In this document: positions 1 to 8,193 of the stretch, piece after piece
Position numbering within the stretch: position 1 is the stretch's first letter
Layout of the letters: every line of letters starts with the position of its first letter
NCBI GenBank assembly: GCA_009839615.1
Contig: VXPH01000149.1
Location: 1-38,105 of the forward strand
Reading direction: 5' to 3'
DNA: 38,105 nucleotides
Source: Nitrospinota bacterium
GTDB lineage: Bacteria; UBA8248
Program-made: the position numbers and the translations under genes
The notes under the pieces: model-generated
Told to the model about the DNA's origin: nothing
What the model saw: the letters and a program-made list of their open reading frames with translations, nothing else
The model's database searches: none

Positions 1-3000
1 ACGCCCCTCCATACCCACACACCCGCGTGCCGCCCATCAACAGCCTGCGGGAATTCACCGTGGAAGCGGGGTTTCGGCCCGACCTAGGCGACGTGGATGA
101 AATCGAGTACGCGGCGCGGCGCGACGCGGCCTGGCGCGACTGGCTGGCGGGGGCGCTGGAGGGCGACGATGAGCGGCTGCGCGATTTTCTGGAACTTGGC
201 TTTCAGGTGTCCGATCTGGAGAAAATCCGCGACGCCCTGCTCACCTTGCCCGAATTGCGGGAGAATTTCCCCCGCGCCAGGGGCGCTTCTCCAGGTGAAA
301 TCCATGTGGAGATAGAAGAGGCGTTCGACGCCTGGGCAGAGGTGGGACGCCGTTGCCTGAATGAAGAAGACAAGGCGTTTCAAGAGTTAGAAAGAGCGAG
401 AAGCTGGCTGGAAGGCCTTTCCGGGCTTTCGCAAACGGAACTGCTGCGCGAGCTATGGAGTCCGGGTTTCAAGCTGAACAAGCGGGTGGGTTCGGCGGCG
501 AACTGGGGAGATTCGAAGGAGGAGGGCGGAGAAAACCTGAAACGCTTCCGAAGCGGATACGACGGGTTCCTGCAAGAGAGCGCCGCGCTTATCGCCCACG
601 ATGTGCTCGCCGGCCTTGTTTCGCTCGTCCGGGAATTCGCCAAGCTCTTCGAGCGGGATATGCGCGATGCGGGGCTGTTGTCCTATCAGGACATGCTCTT
701 CCTGGCGACGAAGCTCGTCCGGGAAAACGCATCCGTGCGGGGGAGAATCCGCGAGAGCATCCGGCATTTTCTGGTCGATGAGTTTCAGGATACCGACCTC
801 CTGCAGGTCGAGTTGATATTCCTGCTTGCGGGAGAGGGAGACGCCGCCGACTGGCGCGAGGTGCGGTTGGAAGGCGCCAGGCTTTTCCTGGTGGGCGATC
901 CCAAGCAATCCATCTACCGCTTCCGCCGGGCGGACATCGCGATTTACCACAAGGTGAGGGAGATGATTGAGGCTCTCCGGAATGGCCGTCTGCTGCATAT
1001 CACGGAAAATTTCCGCAGCACCCCCGGTGTGATCGATTTCGTGAACGAGGCGTTCTCGCGCGTCATCGCTCACGACCCGGAGAATCCCGACGTTCAGCCC
1101 GAATACGTCGAACTCGTCGCGCACAGAGAGGCTGCGGGCCCGGCCGTTTTCCTCATCAAGGAAAATCGAGAGGGAGATGAACCTGCCGAGGGCGGCAGGG
1201 TGAAAGAAGAAGACAGGCGCAAGGCCGAAGCCGCCTGCCTCGCTGCCGCGATCCGCGAGTTGGTGTGTGAGAGAAAAATCGAAGTCGAGGAGAACGGCGC
1301 GCGGCGCCCCGTCCACTACGGCGACGTCGCCGTTTTGTTCCGCGTACGCACGGGCTACGCCCAGTTCGAGGACGCCTTTCGCGCTGCGGGCGTTCCGTTC
1401 GTAACCGATGGCGGGCGCGGGTTTTACGACAAGTTCGAGGTCGGCGCGGTCCTCGCCGTATTGTCGGCAGTGGCGCGGCCCGGCGACCCGCTCGCGCTGG
1501 CCGCCGCACTGCGCTCCCCCTTGTACGGGTTCTCGGATGTGGAACTCGCCCGCTACTTCCTGAAATCGCGAGACCCGTCTGAAAAGATAAAAGACCCGCC
1601 CGAGGAGTTGCGCGAGGCGGTTCACGAGATATGCCTGCTCCACGAGATGAAGAGGGATTCGAGCGCGCGCGCCCTATTGGAGGAGATATACTGCCGCACG
1701 GGGGCGTTCGAGTTGTTCCTGGCCTCATCGGGCGGCGAGCAGCGCGTCGCCAACCTGCAAAAGCTCCTGGAGATGGCGCATGAGTTCACCGGCGACGGGA
1801 GGCGGGGCGTGGACGCGTTCGAGGCGCACCTGGAGGCGCAATACGACCTGGGGCGCGAAGCCGGGGAGCCCGAGGCATTTCTGGACGCCCATGGGGGCCG
1901 GGCGGTTCGCTTGATGAGCGTCCACCAGGCCAAGGGGCTGGAATTCCCCGTGGTCGCCCTCGCCGATATAGAGGGGCGGGGCGGTCGGCATACCGGATCG
2001 TGGATTGCGGATCACGGAAACGAAGCGGTCGACCTGCGCCTGGGTTCGAGTCCCCGACTCCTCGAATCGGAAGGCTATGCGAGTGCGCTCGAACGTGAAA
2101 AAGAGTTCGGCGAAGCGGAGATAAAACGTCTTTGGTACGTGGCGGCGACGCGGGCGGAGGACTATCTGCTCTGGCCGGAATCGAGCTTTCCGTCCTTCAT
2201 GAAGGACGCCGGGCTGAACGAGGGGATGATGGACGAGGTGATTCAGGCGGCCTCCGCTTCGGTTCTCGAAGTTTCGCCGGAAGAGAGTGGAGTACCCGAA
2301 CCCATCCTCCGGCTCCCTGACGAGGTTTTCCGTCCGGTGAACGGGGATTCGGGGAGTGTCACCGCGCGGCGCGACGCGCTGAAAGAGAAATTGAAACGGT
2401 TGAAAAAACCGGTCGAGGCGCGGAGACCTCTGGCCCCCAGCGGGCTGGCGAAAGGACCGGATGAGGAGGCGCCTGCGGTTTCGCCCGCGCTTGACGATGA
2501 GGATGCGCCAGAGGAGCTGGAGGTTCATGCGGGCGGGAAGGATTTCGGGAGCCTGGTGCATTCGATCCTCGCGCGGCTGGAGCCGCCGGCGCCCGAGCGG
2601 CTGGAGAGTTTGAGAGAAGAGGGGGTCGCTTGCGCCCGCGCGCTCGATTTAGGAGAGGACGAAGTGGCGCTCGCTATGGAGTTGATTCGAAATTCAGTCG
2701 AGACGGGTATTTTGGCGCGTGCCGCCGTCGCTCCCAAGCGCTGGCGGGAGCTTCCGTTCACCTTCGAGTTGGATGGGCGTGTCCTCCGGGGGTTCATCGA
2801 TCTGGTGTTCGAGGAAGAGGGAAAGCTGACGCTCGTGGATTTCAAGACGGATCAGGTCGCGGCGGGCGAAGCGAACGAAAGAGCCTCGTTCTATGCAAGT
2901 CAAGGAGGCGCCTACGTCATGGCGCTGGAGGCGGCGACGGGTCTTGAAGTGGGTGACCTTGTGTTTTCCTTCCTGCGTCCGGGCGTGGACGTTTCCTGCC

Positions 3001-3056
3001 CCGTCGATGATGTGTTAAGACAGCGCGTACGAGAAGCCGTGGCGGAAGCGGGATAG
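1..3056 (+). CDS. AddA-like UvrD-family helicase with C-terminal PD-(D/E)XK nuclease, 5'-truncated
   Basis: The frame is open through the left edge, so the GTG at 27 is not the true start; the Walker A region lies outside the window. Counting residues from that GTG, the visible superfamily-1 helicase motifs are VDEFQDTD (250-257, motif II), VGDPKQS (from 289, motif III), NFRST (about 328, motif IV), SVHQAKGLEFP (from 631, motif V) and YVAATRA (from about 704, motif VI). The C-terminus has a RecB-type nuclease site: D925 in GFIDLVF, then D938 and K940 in LVDFKTD, followed by a Q-x3-Y element. This order is typical of AddA, which with AddB resects double-strand breaks for RecA loading. About 150-200 N-terminal residues should lie upstream, where addB would be expected. 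The AddA family is well supported; a related stand-alone helicase-nuclease cannot be excluded. Confidence 0.88.
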   Translation, partial: APPYPHTRVPPINSLREFTVEAGFRPDLGDVDEIEYAARRDAAWRDWLAGALEGDDERLRDFLELGFQVSDLEKIRDALLTLPELRENFPRARGASPGEIHVEIEEAFDAWAEVGRRCLNEEDKAFQELERARSWLEGLSGLSQTELLRELWSPGFKLNKRVGSAANWGDSKEEGGENLKRFRSGYDGFLQESAALIAHDVLAGLVSLVREFAKLFERDMRDAGLLSYQDMLFLATKLVRENASVRGRIRESIRHFLVDEFQDTDLLQVELIFLLAGEGDAADWREVRLEGARLFLVGDPKQSIYRFRRADIAIYHKVREMIEALRNGRLLHITENFRSTPGVIDFVNEAFSRVIAHDPENPDVQPEYVELVAHREAAGPAVFLIKENREGDEPAEGGRVKEEDRRKAEAACLAAAIRELVCERKIEVEENGARRPVHYGDVAVLFRVRTGYAQFEDAFRAAGVPFVTDGGRGFYDKFEVGAVLAVLSAVARPGDPLALAAALRSPLYGFSDVELARYFLKSRDPSEKIKDPPEELREAVHEICLLHEMKRDSSARALLEEIYCRTGAFELFLASSGGEQRVANLQKLLEMAHEFTGDGRRGVDAFEAHLEAQYDLGREAGEPEAFLDAHGGRAVRLMSVHQAKGLEFPVVALADIEGRGGRHTGSWIADHGNEAVDLRLGSSPRLLESEGYASALEREKEFGEAEIKRLWYVAATRAEDYLLWPESSFPSFMKDAGLNEGMMDEVIQAASASVLEVSPEESGVPEPILRLPDEVFRPVNGDSGSVTARRDALKEKLKRLKKPVEARRPLAPSGLAKGPDEEAPAVSPALDDEDAPEELEVHAGGKDFGSLVHSILARLEPPAPERLESLREEGVACARALDLGEDEVALAMELIRNSVETGILARAAVAPKRWRELPFTFELDGRVLRGFIDLVFEEEGKLTLVDFKTDQVAAGEANERASFYASQGGAYVMALEAATGLEVGDLVFSFLRPGVDVSCPVDDVLRQRVREAVAEAG

Positions 3057-3106
3057 GGAGCGTTCACGGGGCTTTAATCTGTTCTGCACGAATGGAGGGG
3101 ATTGCG

Positions 3107-4225
3107 GTGAAGGTCGAATCCATCGAGATATTCCGCGTCGACATGCCGATGCGGGACTTTTTCAAGAACGCGAACCACAACCACAACGTCCAGCCCGCTG
3201 TCGTCGTTCGGGTGACCTCGGACGACGGCTTCACAGGGATAGGGGACGTCGAACCCGTTGCGGGGTATTCGGGCTTGAGCCGCGATGACGTCGCGGACGC
3301 GGTGGAGCAGAAGCTCGCTCCCGCGCTCATCGGCGCGAATCCAAGAGCCTCGCGCGAGATTACGCAGAAGATGGACGAGGCCTGCGACGGCTTCGGCGGC
3401 GGGAAGGGCGCCCTGTCGCTCGCCATGGCGGACCTCCATGCGAAGTACCTGGGCGTCCCGCTGTATGAACTGCTCGGCGGCGCCGTGAAGCGCGAGGTGC
3501 GCTTCAACGCCTGGATCGGCATCAAGGCGTCCGAGGAGGCGGGGCGCGAGGCGCGGGGTTTTTATGAGCGCGGGTGGCGGGCGTGCAAGGTGAAGACGGG
3601 GGGAGACGTGGCATCCGACGCGGCGCGGGTGCTGGCCGTGCGGGAATCGACGGGGGATGATTTCGAGATACGGATCGACGCGAACGAGTCCTACGGGGAC
3701 GTGGAAGACGCCATCGCGCTCGCGCGTGAGGTGGAGGGGGCGGATATCCAGCACTTCGAGCAGCCCGTTCCGAGAGCCGACATCGAGGGGCTCGCCCGCG
3801 TGCGCCGCTCCATCAACATCCCCGTCATGGCGGATGAATGCGTGTTCGGGCCGGAGAGCCTGCTCGAGATCATCCGGGCGGAAGCCGCCGATATCGTCAA
3901 GGTCAAGATCATGAAGCAGGGCGGCCCCCTTCGCGTTAGAGATATGGTCGGCACGGCGGAGGCCGCCGGGATGAAGCTGGTCATCGGCCACGGGTTCGGT
4001 TTGTCGCCCTACACGCTGGGGGAGATTCACGTGGCGGCGACTTCGAACGCTTTCCTGGCGGCGATAGAATCCGTCGGCCCCGAGAAGATGCTGGACGACG
4101 TCGTGGATTCTCCGGTCGACATGAGCACGGGACGGCATACGATCTCGGACGCCCCCGGGCTGGGCGTCGCCCTGGATGCGGACAGGATGGAGAAATATCT
4201 GACGCGCGAAGTCGTCAGGGTGTAG
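3107..4225 (+). CDS. Enolase-superfamily enzyme, muconate lactonizing/dipeptide epimerase-like
   Basis: I chose GTG 3107 over ATG 3092. GGAGGGG (3094-3100) sits 6 nt before the GTG, and the resulting start VKVESIEIFRVD matches the family's N-terminus, whereas an ATG 3092 start would lie on that Shine-Dalgarno. The protein has 372 residues. Visible active-site elements are K161-x-K163, metal ligands D191 (IRIDAN), E218 (HFEQP) and D243 (ADE), and K267 (VKVKIMK). This paired-lysine layout is that of the MLE/dipeptide-epimerase subgroup, with spacing very close to L-Ala-D/L-Glu epimerases. The reaction should start by abstracting a proton alpha to a carboxylate; the substrate (epimerase, cycloisomerase or succinylbenzoate-synthase type) cannot be told. 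It lies 50 nt after the helicase gene and 76 nt before the cytochrome gene, so it may or may not belong to the following operon. Confidence 0.85.
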   Translation: MKVESIEIFRVDMPMRDFFKNANHNHNVQPAVVVRVTSDDGFTGIGDVEPVAGYSGLSRDDVADAVEQKLAPALIGANPRASREITQKMDEACDGFGGGKGALSLAMADLHAKYLGVPLYELLGGAVKREVRFNAWIGIKASEEAGREARGFYERGWRACKVKTGGDVASDAARVLAVRESTGDDFEIRIDANESYGDVEDAIALAREVEGADIQHFEQPVPRADIEGLARVRRSINIPVMADECVFGPESLLEIIRAEAADIVKVKIMKQGGPLRVRDMVGTAEAAGMKLVIGHGFGLSPYTLGEIHVAATSNAFLAAIESVGPEKMLDDVVDSPVDMSTGRHTISDAPGLGVALDADRMEKYLTREVVRV

Positions 4226-4301
4226 ACATCGGCGGAATCGGCTTCTCCGGTTTCGGTGCAGGCGTAGAGGCGTTTTATATACTTTCGAACAGGTAATTCC
4301 G

Positions 4302-6248
4302 GTGCCATTTCCATTTCAGGAAGCGCTGTCATTCTCCGACCATCTCCTGGCGGGAGGGTTTGCTTTTCTCTTCGCGGTTGCGGTTGCGTGCGTCTGCGGC
4401 GGTTCGGTTTTCACCCTGGTCTCGAAGTTTCGCGCTTCGCAAAGCATGGACCCCAGATGCGACGACCTCGACCTGGGGTGCGCGAAAACGACGCGCGCCC
4501 TCGCGGCGTGGGCGGTATGTCCCCTGGGTCTCGGCCTTTGGGTCGTCATGATGGCCCGGCATCCACGCATGATGGAGCAACTCCATTCGATTTTCATCGC
4601 GCCCGCCTTGCTCGGTTTGTTGCTTTTCGGGTTGAGCTTTTGTTTTTTGCACCAATACACCGCCTCATGGGGAAGAGACCGCCATGAAAGCCGGCCTCGT
4701 TTCGCGTGGGGGCTCGTCTCGGCGACCGGCTTTTGGTGTGCGGCGGCCGTTCTGGTTTCGATCTGCGCCTTTTCGGCGCACACCGGCGCGTGGGCGGCGC
4801 AGCCCGGCCTTTGGAACGCTTTCTGGAACCCCACGTTCCCCGCTGCCTTCCTGACGTGGGCGGCGGTTTCGATATCCATCTTCGGCGCTTTCGGCTTGCT
4901 CTACGCCCTGGCCCGAAAGGACAGCGCGTGGCGCGTCGCCCTGGTGCATGAACTGGGCAAGTGGGTGGTGGCGGGAGCCGCCGTCGGCGTCCTCGGGTGG
5001 ATATGGTGGGGAATCAGCCTGCCGGAAAGCCCGAATCAGAAGTTGGTGTTCTGGTTGGTAGCGGCCGCGGTTGGGGCGCAGGCGGCCCTGGGGGGCGTCG
5101 CATACAGGTTGGGTGTCCGAGAGCCCGAAATGTGGTGTCGACGGCATGCCGTAGCGGCTTCGGCGCTGGTCCTGTTTCTCATGGCGGCATGCGGGTGGGT
5201 CTACGCCGAGGCGAAGGGGAATTTCCTGATTCACCGGTATATGTATCGCAACGGAATGATCATCGAAGAAGCGGAGGACTCGAATCAAACGGGCTTGTGG
5301 AATATCGTGAACCTGGGCGAACCCATGCCGGCGCAGGAGGAACTCGGCGCCTTCAGTTTCCGCGCGCAGTGTATGGCCTGCCATGCGGATTGGGTGAAGT
5401 CGCAAGACCCGGCCCGGTTCCCCCGATTCCGGCTCAAAGGAGACGCGCTTCGGTTTCTCGGGGAAATGCGCTCGAAACACCCTCCGTACCCTCTGTTGGC
5501 GGGCGCGCCCGATGAGCGCCGCGCCCTGGCGGAATATCTGGAAACGCTCATCACGAAATCGGGCCGGACGCTCGCATCACGCCCCGCCCCGACGCCCGTT
5601 GAATCCAAACCGGTGACGCGTCCGGCGGTGATCTCGAAAACCTCTCCCACGGATGCGGAAAAAAGCCGTGAAAACCCGGAGGCCGGCAAGCCGGAAATGA
5701 TGGAGAAAGGCGTCGCCGTTCCCGCTCTCCCGCTCCCCGACGCGGCGCAAACCCCTGAGAAGACACAAGAGGCCAAGGTGCCTGAGAAAGAAGATCGCCC
5801 CATCGGTTCTCTCGCTCCGCCTGCCGCCGCGCAAGACGCAAAAGAATCACAAGCGCGGGAACCGGTCGACTCCGCCGTTTCCCTCACACGATCGATTGAT
5901 TCGCAGAATATGGAAACCTCGGGAGAGGAAAAGGCAGTCCTCATCACTCCTTCCGCTCCGCCAAGCGACGCGGAAGACGGCGCGAAAGCCTGGGACGGAA
6001 GAAAACCGGAGGAAGGGGAAGAAGTTCCCCCTGTTTCTTCCAGTCCGCCGGGTGAGGGACAGGACGCCGGAAGCAGCCCGGAAGCCAAAATGCCGCCGGC
6101 AAAGGAGAGCGCCGCCGCATCTGCCACTCCCCTGAACGACGTGCAAAACAATAACCCGGAATACGGGGAAAGCGTTTCCGCTGCTCCTTCCGGTCCACCG
6201 GACGACTCGCAAGACGCAAAGAAACCGGAAGAGAAGAATTCGCCATGA
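4302..6248 (+). CDS. Cytochrome bd-oxidase-like membrane protein with haem c motif and repetitive acidic tail
   Basis: The N-terminal ~320 residues hold about eight hydrophobic helices. The last is followed by a GWVYAEAKGNF...HRYMYRNGMI segment that resembles the conserved loop of bd-oxidase-like subunit I proteins with a C-terminal cytochrome c domain. A CMACH motif (C357, C360, H361) marks covalent haem c binding; M389 is a possible distal ligand. Residues about 425-648 are a low-complexity tail rich in Pro, Glu, Ser and Ala. The likely role is electron transfer between the quinone pool and a soluble or surface partner at the cytoplasmic membrane; oxygen reduction is not proven. The GTG start has an AGG 8 nt upstream, and a TATACT -10-like hexamer lies at 4278-4283 without a convincing -35. 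The stop overlaps the next start (ATGA), so the two products are probably made together. The bd-like assignment is by motif resemblance only. Confidence 0.65.
   Translation: MPFPFQEALSFSDHLLAGGFAFLFAVAVACVCGGSVFTLVSKFRASQSMDPRCDDLDLGCAKTTRALAAWAVCPLGLGLWVVMMARHPRMMEQLHSIFIAPALLGLLLFGLSFCFLHQYTASWGRDRHESRPRFAWGLVSATGFWCAAAVLVSICAFSAHTGAWAAQPGLWNAFWNPTFPAAFLTWAAVSISIFGAFGLLYALARKDSAWRVALVHELGKWVVAGAAVGVLGWIWWGISLPESPNQKLVFWLVAAAVGAQAALGGVAYRLGVREPEMWCRRHAVAASALVLFLMAACGWVYAEAKGNFLIHRYMYRNGMIIEEAEDSNQTGLWNIVNLGEPMPAQEELGAFSFRAQCMACHADWVKSQDPARFPRFRLKGDALRFLGEMRSKHPPYPLLAGAPDERRALAEYLETLITKSGRTLASRPAPTPVESKPVTRPAVISKTSPTDAEKSRENPEAGKPEMMEKGVAVPALPLPDAAQTPEKTQEAKVPEKEDRPIGSLAPPAAAQDAKESQAREPVDSAVSLTRSIDSQNMETSGEEKAVLITPSAPPSDAEDGAKAWDGRKPEEGEEVPPVSSSPPGEGQDAGSSPEAKMPPAKESAAASATPLNDVQNNNPEYGESVSAAPSGPPDDSQDAKKPEEKNSP
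5574..6245 (+). repeat. Degenerate Pro/Glu-rich repeats encoding the tail of the cytochrome-like protein
   Basis: The tail repeats, with period roughly 20-30 residues, a unit like: small/hydrophobic residues, P-rich block (PSAPP, SSSPP, APSGPP), D-x-Q/E-D-A, then K/E/P-rich text. Clear copies begin near VAVPALPLPDAAQ, SLAPPAAAQDA, ITPSAPPSDAED, PVSSSPPGEGQDA and SAAPSGPPDDSQDA. No helix-forming hydrophobics are present, so it is probably disordered. Such a tail could span the cell envelope or recruit partners; that is inference. Confidence 0.6.
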
Positions 6249-7243
6249 ACGTAATTACTGCCGAATGGAGCGAGTGGTTCATTATCCTGCTGGGCTCCGT
6301 CTTGTGGCTGTGCGCCGGTGTGAGTGTTTCTCTTCCGTGGTTTTCCGCGCATCTCGCGTTCTGGGGCCGGCGGGAGAACAACGCCGACGACATGGAATTC
6401 GCACGTCGACTCTCCGGTCTGTGCCCGGCATCTCTCGTTCCCGTCTTCCTCATCGGGGCGGCGCTGTCCTTGCTGGCGTCCACGACCCAGCCGGCCGTTT
6501 TTTTCACTTCCGTGATCGCGCTGATTCGCCCGTTGGGCGCCTCGTTGCTTTTGTTGCTCGTTTTCGTGGTTCTCGCCTCCGCGCATTCGAGGAATCGGGG
6601 ATGGGGCCTGAAATCCGGTTTTGCGCACCTGATGATGGTTCCGGCGGGCGTCTCGATGGCGCTGAGCGCTGGATTGGCCTGGGCGTTCGCACTTTCCTGT
6701 ATGAGTCTGCACCCCTTCGATTTCGAAGCAGTTTGGAACCTGCGCTTCTGGGCGTATTCCTCGATTTGGTGGCCCGTGGCGCATTTCTATCTCTCGGCGT
6801 TTTCGGTCGGCGGCCTCGTCCTCATGTTTCTGGGGGGGAAGGCTTTCCGGTGGGAGAGTTCCGTTTCGGTGTCGAACGGCGCGCGGTGGGTTCGTCTCGG
6901 CGCGAAGTTCTCCTTGTGTTTTCTGATGATTCAGGCGGGATTGGCGGGCGCCTGGTTCTTCTTCCGGGGGGCTGGTTTTTGGGACGGCATGCTGGCGTCG
7001 GGCGGCTCGACTTTCGTGACGCTACTCATCATCGGCGCCGTCAGCGTCGTATTGTTGTTCGAGTTGCTGCTCGGCGCGCTCAGGCGGGGCGGGAGTGTAC
7101 GAATGGCTGGTTCTTTGGCTATCTTTCTCGTTTTCATCCTGGCGGTATCGGTGAATTCGGCGCGATTGACCCTGAATCAAAATAATTTTTCCATCTTCCA
7201 GCCGGGCGCATCCGCCGGCCAGGCCGAGGGCCGCTCGCGTTGA
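6245..7243 (+). CDS. Polytopic membrane protein, partner of the bd-like cytochrome
   Basis: This 332-residue protein has about nine hydrophobic segments and no soluble domain. Its start codon overlaps the stop of the haem c protein (ATGA at 6245-6248), and its own stop overlaps the next gene (TTGA at 7240-7243), which implies translational coupling. A segment beginning WNLRFWAYSSIWWPVAHFYL parallels the WNAFWNPTFPAAFLTW segment of the preceding protein, so the two may share a four-helix unit and pair as bd-like subunits. Membrane-embedded histidines (for example in the HLMMVP and HFYLSAF stretches) could bind haem b, but I cannot assign ligands. No named family is recognised with certainty; a second subunit of a membrane electron-transfer complex is the best guess. 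Confidence 0.6.
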   Translation: MNVITAEWSEWFIILLGSVLWLCAGVSVSLPWFSAHLAFWGRRENNADDMEFARRLSGLCPASLVPVFLIGAALSLLASTTQPAVFFTSVIALIRPLGASLLLLLVFVVLASAHSRNRGWGLKSGFAHLMMVPAGVSMALSAGLAWAFALSCMSLHPFDFEAVWNLRFWAYSSIWWPVAHFYLSAFSVGGLVLMFLGGKAFRWESSVSVSNGARWVRLGAKFSLCFLMIQAGLAGAWFFFRGAGFWDGMLASGGSTFVTLLIIGAVSVVLLFELLLGALRRGGSVRMAGSLAIFLVFILAVSVNSARLTLNQNNFSIFQPGASAGQAEGRSR

Positions 7244-8193
7244 TCATCGATATCTGCAGCTTCCTGCCCGTCGCGGAGTCCTACCGCGCCCGCCTGTCGG
7301 GCTGGGCCTCGATTCCCGGTTACCTGAAGATGTTCGCGAAGGGCTTGAGCGCATTTTGCGGCGTGGAAGAAGCGGAGTTTCGCCGCAGGGCGGTGGGGAC
7401 GACGCAAGAGGAAATCCACGGCTTCATCGAGGAGGTATCGGCGAGGCTCGGACGGCCCCTGGAGGAGTTCATATCGCTTCTGGATTCAGCAGGCTACGAC
7501 AAGGCGGTTGTTTTCAGCATCGATCAGGAGAGCACCTCCGGCGTCACGCCGCTCGACCCGGACGTCCTCGCCCGCGCGGTGGATTCGTATCCGGAGCGGA
7601 TTCTGGCCTTTCAGGGCGTCGACCCCAACAAGGACGATGCGGCCAACACGCTGGAGGAGAGCGTGCGCGAGCTTGGCCTGCACGGGGCGTTTCTCGTTCC
7701 TTTTCTCCATCGCCTGCCCGCCGACGCGCCGGCGTATCGGCCCATCTATCGAAGATGCGTCGAACTGGACGTTCCCGTATGGATTCACACCTCGGTGAAC
7801 TGGGCGCCCGCTCACCCCATGGAACTCGGCAGGCCCCTGGCTCTCGATCGCCTCTGCGGCGAGATGCCGGACCTGAAGGTAATCGCGGGCCACGGCGGTT
7901 GGCCCTGGGTGCCGGAGATGGTCGCCGCCGCCTGGCGGCACCCGAATCTCTATATCGACCCCTCGGGCCACCGGTGGAAGTATTTCACGACGCCGGGTTC
8001 GGGCTGGGAGATGCTGCTTCATTTCGGCAATTCCACGATACAGGATAAAATTCTGTTCGGAACCGATTGGCCGCTTCTGCCGATATCTCTGGGGGAGATT
8101 CTCGAAGAAGCGAGGAACCTTCCCCTGAAGCCGGCCGTCATGGAGAAATGGCTGGGAGGCAACGCGGCGCGCCTAGTGGGGCTGGACGGATGA
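7240..8193 (+). CDS. Amidohydrolase-2 family protein lacking the N-terminal HxH metal motif
   Basis: The 317 residues fit a TIM-barrel metal-dependent hydrolase of the ACMSD/amidohydrolase-2 type. Recognisable elements are IHTS (H183), AGHGGWPWV (H218) and FGTDWP (D276), the ligand/catalytic positions at the ends of the later strands, and a C-terminal GGNAARLVGL helix usual for the family. At the N-terminus, where IDxHxH normally lies, the sequence is MIIDICSFLP, so both histidines are replaced (C6 and F8). Metal binding may therefore differ or be reduced. The TTG start overlaps the upstream stop, and the stop overlaps the MFS start. Decarboxylase or hydrolase activity on a small carboxylate is the family expectation; a non-catalytic role is possible. 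Confidence 0.8.
   Translation: MIIDICSFLPVAESYRARLSGWASIPGYLKMFAKGLSAFCGVEEAEFRRRAVGTTQEEIHGFIEEVSARLGRPLEEFISLLDSAGYDKAVVFSIDQESTSGVTPLDPDVLARAVDSYPERILAFQGVDPNKDDAANTLEESVRELGLHGAFLVPFLHRLPADAPAYRPIYRRCVELDVPVWIHTSVNWAPAHPMELGRPLALDRLCGEMPDLKVIAGHGGWPWVPEMVAAAWRHPNLYIDPSGHRWKYFTTPGSGWEMLLHFGNSTIQDKILFGTDWPLLPISLGEILEEARNLPLKPAVMEKWLGGNAARLVGLDG

Noticed and set aside
27-29. GTG as the real start of the AddA-like gene
   Set aside because: The frame is open to the left edge and the essential Walker A motif is missing, so the gene must begin upstream of the window.
453-1643. Minus-strand open frame of 396 codons
   Set aside because: Antisense to clear helicase motifs; long antisense frames are expected in GC-rich DNA with this codon bias.
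5285-6784. Long minus-strand open frame (499 codons)
   Set aside because: It lies antisense to the cytochrome tail and its partner gene. Ser/Gly-rich low-complexity translation mirrors the repeats of the plus-strand gene, and no family motif is present.
8067-8189. N-terminal extension of the MFS transporter
   Set aside because: It overlaps the end of the amidohydrolase gene in another frame and adds a charged, non-family leader; ATG 8190 gives the normal MFS start with an ATGA overlap.
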